A stretch of 64,000 nucleotides of DNA. Origin: Salicibibacter cibi. Its GTDB lineage: Bacteria > Bacillota > Bacilli > Bacillales > Marinococcaceae. The notes under the pieces were generated by a model that saw only the letters and a list, made by a program, of their open reading frames with translations, had not been told where the DNA came from and searched no databases. Made by a program: the position numbers and the translations under genes. Shown here in pieces: positions 59,308 through 64,000 of the stretch. Location of the stretch: positions 1,736,001 to 1,800,000 of the forward strand of contig NZ_CP054706.1 in assembly GCF_016495865.1 (NCBI RefSeq), written 5' to 3'. The stretch's first letter is position 1. Each line of letters opens with the position of its first letter.

Positions 59308-60027
59308 ATGGATGATGTATCGCTTGGTATTGCCTTTATGGCCGGTTTAATATCTTTCTTTTCCCCTTGTATTTTCCCGTTGCTTCCGGCTTATTTGGCT
59401 CAATTGACCGGATCCAATATCTCATCGGGGGCGATTAATGCGGATCGTCGGTTAATTTTTTCGCGAAGTATTGGATTTATTCTTGGTTTTACAATTATTT
59501 TCTTGCTGCTGGGATTATCCTCAACCTTGCTTGGATCATGGTTTAATCAGTACAGCGACGCCATTATGCAATTTGGCGGCATCCTCATCATTCTATTTGG
59601 ATTACAGATGACCGGGTTCCTTTCTATCCGAGCCTTACTTACTGAAAAAAAAGTAGCAAAAACACCGAAAAAAGCATCGAGTTTTTCCGGTTCGGTTCTG
59701 TTTGGCCTAGTGTTTGCAGCTGGATGGAGTCCATGTATTGGTATCACACTCGGTTCCATTCTCACCCTTGCGGGAGCATCCGGAACGATGCTAACCGGAT
59801 CAACGATGCTTTTTGCTTATTCAATGGGGCTGGGGGTACCTTTCATAGGGATGTCGCTCCTTTATGCGCAATCTTTCCAGAAACTTCGTTCCATCAATCG
59901 TTTTTTACCGACCATTCAAAAAGGGAGTGGTGTCATTATGATTATATTGGGCATTCTTCTTTTCACAGGTTATTTTGAGAGCATTGCGACGTATTTAGGA
60001 GAGTATGTTCCGTCTTGGATGATTTGA
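59308..60027 (+). CDS. ccdA: Cytochrome c biogenesis/thiol transport protein CcdA, first copy
   Basis: A 239-residue six-helix membrane protein that carries reducing power across the membrane through paired cysteines. SFFSPCIFPLLPAYLAQL (first Cys) and AAGWSPCIGITLGSIL (second Cys) are the CcdA/DsbD signature. AAAGGAGG lies 11 bases before ATG 59308. It feeds electrons to extracytoplasmic thioredoxin-like proteins such as the ResA-like product encoded downstream. Confidence 0.88.
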   Translation: MDDVSLGIAFMAGLISFFSPCIFPLLPAYLAQLTGSNISSGAINADRRLIFSRSIGFILGFTIIFLLLGLSSTLLGSWFNQYSDAIMQFGGILIILFGLQMTGFLSIRALLTEKKVAKTPKKASSFSGSVLFGLVFAAGWSPCIGITLGSILTLAGASGTMLTGSTMLFAYSMGLGVPFIGMSLLYAQSFQKLRSINRFLPTIQKGSGVIMIILGILLFTGYFESIATYLGEYVPSWMI

Positions 60028-60065
60028 ATGTTTCCTAAGATGGAAGTGAACGGAGGAAGCGCTTC

Positions 60066-60710
60066 ATGGTGATAACCAGCAGTATCATATCAATCGGGAT
60101 CATAATAGCAAGTTTTACTGTCGGGTTGGTTTTCTACTTTTTATTAAGTGATTTGCAGAAAAAGGAAAAGAAAAAACATATAGAAGAAGTGATGTCGCAA
60201 CTGATAAATTTCGTTATCTTTATTTGGGTTGGAAAAATCTTGTTTAATTTGTCTTTATTTCTTCAGGAACCAATGACTATACTCGCTTATCCTGCCGATA
60301 CCAGCGCATTTTATCTGGCCGTTCTTTTTACTGCCGTCACTATTGTTTATAAATCAATTTGTAAAAATGTAGATATACTCGCTTTTGTTGACGTGTTTGC
60401 ACATGTTTTTCTAACGGCTTCCTTTTTCTATGAGTTTATGCAACTGGTCTTGAACAATTCATACTCTCTTGGGTATTTGATTATATTGGCCGCACTGTTA
60501 ATCATGTTCGTCTCTATGCGCGGGCGTTTACCAATGCCTATGCTGCTTATGACGGTATTCGTTGGTTGGACGGCAGGGGTGCTGGTGTTAACGTTTATCC
60601 AACCATTTGCAACCGTCTTTGGTTATATCATTGAGCCATGGTTTATCGGTTTGTTTTTCGTTGGCAGCTTATTAATCATGTTTGTTAGCAAAAGAAAGAA
60701 GGATGCATAG
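60066..60710 (+). CDS. Polytopic membrane protein of unknown function (214 residues)
   Basis: Six or seven hydrophobic helices, with a basic cytoplasmic stretch LQKKEKKKHIEEVM after the first. No cysteine pair or known family motif is seen. ACGGAGGAAGCG precedes the ATG. The gene lies between two ccdA copies and its stop overlaps the second copy's start, so it is probably part of the same membrane thiol-redox unit. Confidence 0.65.
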   Translation: MVITSSIISIGIIIASFTVGLVFYFLLSDLQKKEKKKHIEEVMSQLINFVIFIWVGKILFNLSLFLQEPMTILAYPADTSAFYLAVLFTAVTIVYKSICKNVDILAFVDVFAHVFLTASFFYEFMQLVLNNSYSLGYLIILAALLIMFVSMRGRLPMPMLLMTVFVGWTAGVLVLTFIQPFATVFGYIIEPWFIGLFFVGSLLIMFVSKRKKDA

Positions 60711-61468
60711 TGGGTGCCATTGAAGCAGAAACAATGTTGTTCGTCGGTATGATGTTAGCGCTAGGTGCAGGTGCGTTGTCCTTTTTATCCCCTTGTGTAT
60801 TGCCGATCTTTCCTGCCTACATGTCCTACATTACCGGCATTAGTGTCAAAGAATTACAGGGGGATCATGATGAGAAAATTCGCCGTCAGCTACTAAGCCA
60901 TTCATTGTTCTTCTTGCTGGGGGTATCGCTGGTATTTATCGGCCTGGGTGCCGGTGCCTCCTTTTTGGGGCAATGGGTGCAAAATTTATTAATTGGTGAT
61001 ACCGGTTTGCTTATCCAACGCATTGCCGGGATCTTTATCATATTCATGGGATTGTTTGTGGCCGGATGGATTACGATCCCGACGCTGATGAAGGAAAAGC
61101 GTTTACGGTATAAGAAAAAGCCGGTCGGATTTATGGGCACATTCTTCGTAGGCTTGGGCTTTGCTGCCGGGTGGACACCTTGTATCGGACCGATTTTTGG
61201 GTCCATTCTGTTGTTGGCAGCATCTAATCCGGGCCAGGGTATATTCTACACAATGTTTTATGTCATTGGTTTTGCATTGCCCTTCCTTATTTTAACGTTT
61301 TTCCTCGGGTCGACGACATGGATTGTGCGGCACAGTGGAGTGATCATGAAGATTGGTGGAGCGCTTATGGTTATCATGGGTTTGGTCTTATTTTTGGGAT
61401 TGATGCCGTATATTTCGACATGGTTGTTGGATCTCATCGATGATACATGGATGTCACAAATTGGATAA
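60710..61468 (+). CDS. ccdA: CcdA-family thiol transport protein, second copy
   Basis: A 252-residue CcdA homologue. GALSFLSPCVLPIFPAYMSY and AAGWTPCIGPIFGSILLLA carry the two redox cysteines. It differs clearly from the copy at 59308, so the duplication is old. GTG 60710 overlaps the upstream stop by one base (TAGTG). The ResA-like gene starts 18 bases downstream. Confidence 0.9.
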   Translation: MGAIEAETMLFVGMMLALGAGALSFLSPCVLPIFPAYMSYITGISVKELQGDHDEKIRRQLLSHSLFFLLGVSLVFIGLGAGASFLGQWVQNLLIGDTGLLIQRIAGIFIIFMGLFVAGWITIPTLMKEKRLRYKKKPVGFMGTFFVGLGFAAGWTPCIGPIFGSILLLAASNPGQGIFYTMFYVIGFALPFLILTFFLGSTTWIVRHSGVIMKIGGALMVIMGLVLFLGLMPYISTWLLDLIDDTWMSQIG

Positions 61469-61486
61469 ATACCGGAGGTGGTTTCA

Positions 61487-62079
61487 ATGAAAAAAAGCAT
61501 TCTCATTCTCATTGTGATAGGAGCACTTGGCTGGGCAGTCTTTGATTTTGTAATGTCATCAGATGATTCAACAGAGGAAGAGGTCGTCGTTTCAGATGAT
61601 AATATCGATTCTTCATCGCCGGAGGGAGTGGAAGACATTGATGAATCAGATGATGAAGTCGGGTTGGAAACAGGGGATATCCCCCTGATTTCGAGGTAAC
61701 GACATTGGATGGGGAAACGGTGCAGTTATCCGAATTTCGTGGAGAACGCGTGATGCTTAATTTCTGGGCAACCTGGTGTCCGCCGTGTCGGGCGGAAATG
61801 CCTGATATGCAAAAACTTTATGATGAAGAAAATGTCGTCATATTGGCCGTCAATATGACGGATACGGAAAGTAACGTAGAAGAGGTTGAAAACTTTATAG
61901 ATGAGTATGAATTAACGTTCCAGGTGCCGATGGATGAAGAAGCCGATATTATGGACACTTATCAAATTATTGCATATCCGACAACATTTATGATTGATTC
62001 CAATGGAAAAATACACAACGTCTCCATGGGTGCGATGAACCACGAGCAAATGCTGCAACAGTTGGAAGAGATGGAATAA
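61487..62079 (+). pseudogene. ResA/TlpA-like thioredoxin gene with a one-base frameshift
   Basis: The first frame gives a signal anchor (KKSILILIVIGALGWAVFDF) and an acidic linker, and ends at a TAA near 61699. The other frame continues PDFEVTTLDGETVQLSEFRG and the catalytic WATWCPPCRAEMP to 62079. One missing C in the run at 61681-61685 explains the break exactly. With it restored, a ~200-residue membrane-anchored thioredoxin for cytochrome c maturation results. A sequencing error in the C run is possible. CGGAGGTGG precedes the ATG. Confidence 0.85.
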
Positions 62080-62098
62080 GGAAGCGTCTGGAATCCTG

Positions 62099-62666
62099 AT
62101 GTTAATGTGTAGTGGTTGCGGCTGGTTATATGAATCAGGAGCAACCGACGATAGCACCGATCTGTCAGACTCGGAGTTATATAAACGACTTTTCCTTTAC
62201 GAATCAAGATGAGGAAACCGTCACAAATGGAGACTTGGCAGGGGACTATTGGGTCGCCAATATGGTATTTACCCGTTGTCCGACGGTGTGTAATTTGATG
62301 ACGTCGAATATGGCGAGTTCACAGGCTGATCTTCAAAACAAAGGATTGGAGATCCCAATCGTGTCGTTCACCGTAGACCAGACGTTTGATGATCCCGAAC
62401 AATTACGGTCATATGGGGAGAATTATAACGCCGATTTTAAGAGTTGGCATTTTCTCCAAGAAGACATAGAAGCTTTTACACAAGAATCATTCGCAGCCGT
62501 CATTGAAGAAGATCCGGAGGCAAACGATACTATTCATTCCACGCAGCATTATTTGATTGATCCGAATGGTAAGGTTTTTCGTCAATACAATGGAATGGAT
62601 ACGGATACAGCATCGATTGCTGAAGATATTGAAGCGGTACAGGAAGACGATTCGCAAAATATATGA
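62099..62666 (+). pseudogene. SCO1/SenC-family copper chaperone gene, N-terminally damaged
   Basis: The main frame from about 62180 reads DFSFTNQDEETVTNGDLAGD, the CuA-site motif FTRCPTVC, FTVDQTFDDPEQL and HYLIDPNGKVFRQYNG. The lipoprotein-like start (CSGCGWLYESGATDDSTDLS) is in another frame and joins only after a one-base shift near 62180-62190; a full signal peptide is also missing. SCO proteins deliver copper to cytochrome oxidase or act as thiol reductases. An alternative start in the main frame (62112) would give a protein without export signal. Confidence 0.75.
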
Positions 62667-62767
62667 CCATTTTAGCGGCAATATTTCTGATATGTACTTA
62701 TACGCAGACTCTACGTTAATATGTTCTGGTCATTTTCATGGTTTCATTCATGTTGCTTTTCTTTTCC

Positions 62768-62822
62768 AAAAAATAGCGAGGAAACACATCACAGATCGCG
62801 AAATGTGATGTGTTTCCTCGCT
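62768..62822 (-). terminator. Intrinsic terminator of the sortase gene
   Basis: A perfect 18-bp stem AGCGAGGAAACACATCAC (62775-62792) with GTGATGTGTTTCCTCGCT (62805-62822). On the minus strand it is followed by ATTTTTTGG. Confidence 0.88.
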
Positions 62823-62829
62823 ATCGAGA

Positions 62830-63474
62830 TTAAAACTCATTTAATAGATCTCCCTTATTGACGAGATTCCCCTGGATGATATATCGATCCGGTGCGTCTC
62901 CAATATATTCAAACGGATAGCACGTCGTCAGCGTGAGTGTCGGATCTTCCTTGTCCACGATCACAGAGTGGTCGTTTTCATCTGTGATCCAGTATTTCTC
63001 AACCTCGTATTCGTAATCAACCCCTTCATAGTTGACATAAAGGGTATCGCCGTCATTTAAATCACCAACGGGGCGGAATACCGTATCCCGGTGACCTGAT
63101 AATACCGTGTGGCCACCGCCTGCGGGGGTTGTTGTCCATTCACTATCATACATACCAACCCCTCCCGAAAGGGTATCTTCATCTTGCCCCCAATAAACTT
63201 CATAAGCCTTATCTAACTTAGGAATCACGAGTTTGGCAACGTTTTCGCCGGTGTTAAAATCTTGGCTTGCAGAATCATCTTCACTAAAGTCATTTTCATC
63301 CAGATCTTTTTGATCATCGCTAAGGAGTGGGGCATACGATTCAGCCTCCTCGGTTGCCTTGATCACGTCCCTCTCTATATCTTCAACCGATTGGGTGCCA
63401 ACCCAGTGTTCATAACTAAACCAAGATACGATCGCCAACCCAAAAATGATAAAAACGAAGCCAATCTTTCTCAT
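62830..63474 (-). CDS. Class D sortase
   Basis: A 214-residue membrane-anchored transpeptidase that attaches proteins to the cell wall. An N-terminal helix (GFVFIIFGLAIVSWFSY), an acidic linker, then the catalytic domain with His128 (LSGHRDTVF), Cys185 (TLTTCYPF) and Arg197 (APDRYIIQG). The TLxTC motif and single N-terminal helix indicate class D. ATG 63474 is preferred to 63522 because the hydrophobic helix begins there. No substrate with an LPxTG-type signal is seen in the window. Confidence 0.9.
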   Translation of the reverse strand: MRKIGFVFIIFGLAIVSWFSYEHWVGTQSVEDIERDVIKATEEAESYAPLLSDDQKDLDENDFSEDDSASQDFNTGENVAKLVIPKLDKAYEVYWGQDEDTLSGGVGMYDSEWTTTPAGGGHTVLSGHRDTVFRPVGDLNDGDTLYVNYEGVDYEYEVEKYWITDENDHSVIVDKEDPTLTLTTCYPFEYIGDAPDRYIIQGNLVNKGDLLNEF

Positions 63475-63788
63475 GTCATAACACCACCATTCATATGGAT
63501 GATATCGTCTGAACAGAACCATCGTAAGTTAATGAATCGATTGGAAACATAAGAGGCGATGTATCGTGTTTGCCTCTACTGTAATCGTTTCTATATGTTT
63601 GGGTTAATTCTTTCATTAATCGACACTATACAAGCCCGAATCAAAAATCTCAGCTCTAAAAACAGATAAATCTATTTATTCTGAAAATTATTTTTGTTAG
63701 TAAATTTTTTAATTTAGAATCGAAGATTTAAGTGATGGGAGAGCTCAGGGGAGGAGTCCCCCCCCCTTTTTCTACTCGATATTATGAC
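63475..63788. other. Intergenic stretch between sortase and NlpC/P60 genes
   Basis: About 310 bases. A GGGGAGGAG ... CCCCCCCCC tract near 63749-63772 lies beyond the NlpC/P60 stop and may form a hairpin. No gene with start signals is seen on either strand. Confidence 0.45.
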
Positions 63789-64000
63789 TTACTGCATCGA
63801 TTTGACTCCCATGAAATGGTCTTGCCAATAATCACTGGTGACGTCCGCTTGAACAATCCCTTCACTTCCTGCGTGAATCATTTGGTCATCCCCGATATAG
63901 ATACCACTGTGTGAAGCTCCTGACGTATCATATGTTCCTTCAAAAAATACGAGATCCCCAACGTTCATAGATGTGACATGTTCGCCATCGTTCTCCCACA
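63789..64000 (-). CDS. NlpC/P60-family cell wall endopeptidase, C-terminal part (partial)
   Basis: The last ~70 residues are present, reading SMNVGDLVFFEGTYDTSGAS, HSGIYIGDDQMIHAGSEGIV and YWQDHFMG before TAA at 63789. GDLVFF and the H-S-GIYIG segment (catalytic His) identify the NlpC/P60 papain-like fold, which cleaves peptidoglycan stem peptides. The catalytic cysteine and any signal or LysM domains lie beyond the window edge. Confidence 0.88.
   Translation of the reverse strand, partial: WENDGEHVTSMNVGDLVFFEGTYDTSGASHSGIYIGDDQMIHAGSEGIVQADVTSDYWQDHFMGVKSMQ

Noticed and set aside
1..64000. CRISPR array, tRNA genes or prophage
   Set aside because: No regularly spaced short repeats, no tRNA-like cloverleaf with conserved TTCRA arm, and no run of phage structural genes was found; the repeats present are MITEs.

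Overview
The window looks like a chromosomal segment of a halophilic or haloalkaliphilic, endospore-forming member of the Bacillaceae. The evidence is a Bacillus-type (class B) RNase P RNA between gpsB and ypsC, a CotD-type spore coat gene, Bacillus-type mrfAB, parEC and yknWXYZ operons, AGGAGG-type ribosome binding sites with frequent GTG/TTG starts, acidic extracytoplasmic proteins, and an OpuF-type compatible-solute importer. A Salicibibacter/Geomicrobium-like organism would fit, but the species cannot be fixed from the sequence alone.

Layout. 1-5.6 kb: divergent SDR oxidoreductase and recQ, a MaoC hot-dog protein, an MBL hydrolase, a TPP-enzyme relic and a tiny ORF. 5.7-14.8 kb: a folate pabB-pabC fusion, the mrfA-mrfB DNA-repair pair behind a LexA-like box, cotD, gpsB, an RNase H-like gene, rnpB, and the rRNA methyltransferase ypsC bracketed by MITE fragments. 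14.9-17.9 kb: an OpuF-type osmoprotectant ABC importer and a CoA-binding protein. 18.1-22.7 kb: parE-parC behind a promoter with a LexA-like box. 22.7-29.4 kb: DUF457 hydrolase, D,D-carboxypeptidase, a decayed integrase, DUF429, Pcm-like methyltransferase, FAD dehydrogenase, a MITE-broken gene and panE. 29.5-30.5 kb: a fluoride riboswitch and two crcB genes. 30.6-33.1 kb: two small membrane genes with a sensor kinase and response regulator. 33.8-38.8 kb: a Fur-box iron-siderophore ABC importer with a ferredoxin-NADP reductase-like enzyme. 38.9-41.8 kb, minus strand: a four-gene membrane-lipid operon (CDP-alcohol transferase, CdsA, PlsC, DedA-like). 41.9-46.9 kb: mixed small genes, including a membrane gene broken by a MITE, and an uncharacterised cluster. 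47.1-50.9 kb: yknWXYZ-type envelope exporter. 51.2-53.8 kb: thioesterase, methyltransferase, and a cysteine hydrolase divergent from an Lrp-type regulator. 54.3-56.8 kb: a sulfur/redox locus with ArsR-rhodanese regulator and MFS exporter, flanked by trxB and rhodanese relics. 57-62.7 kb: a two-component system, two CcdA-type thiol transporters, and frameshifted ResA-like and SCO-like genes. 62.8-64 kb: class D sortase and the end of an NlpC/P60 hydrolase.

Two families of short non-autonomous mobile elements (MITEs) run through the window. Family A is about 289 bp with 5-bp target duplications. Family B is 116-246 bp with ISL3-like ends and 8-bp target duplications. Both carry a related GC-rich internal module. 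They account for at least one clear gene disruption (43.6-44.6 kb) and probably a second (27.9-28.3 kb). Several further genes are relics or carry frameshifts, so the accessory parts of this segment are decaying around intact housekeeping operons.
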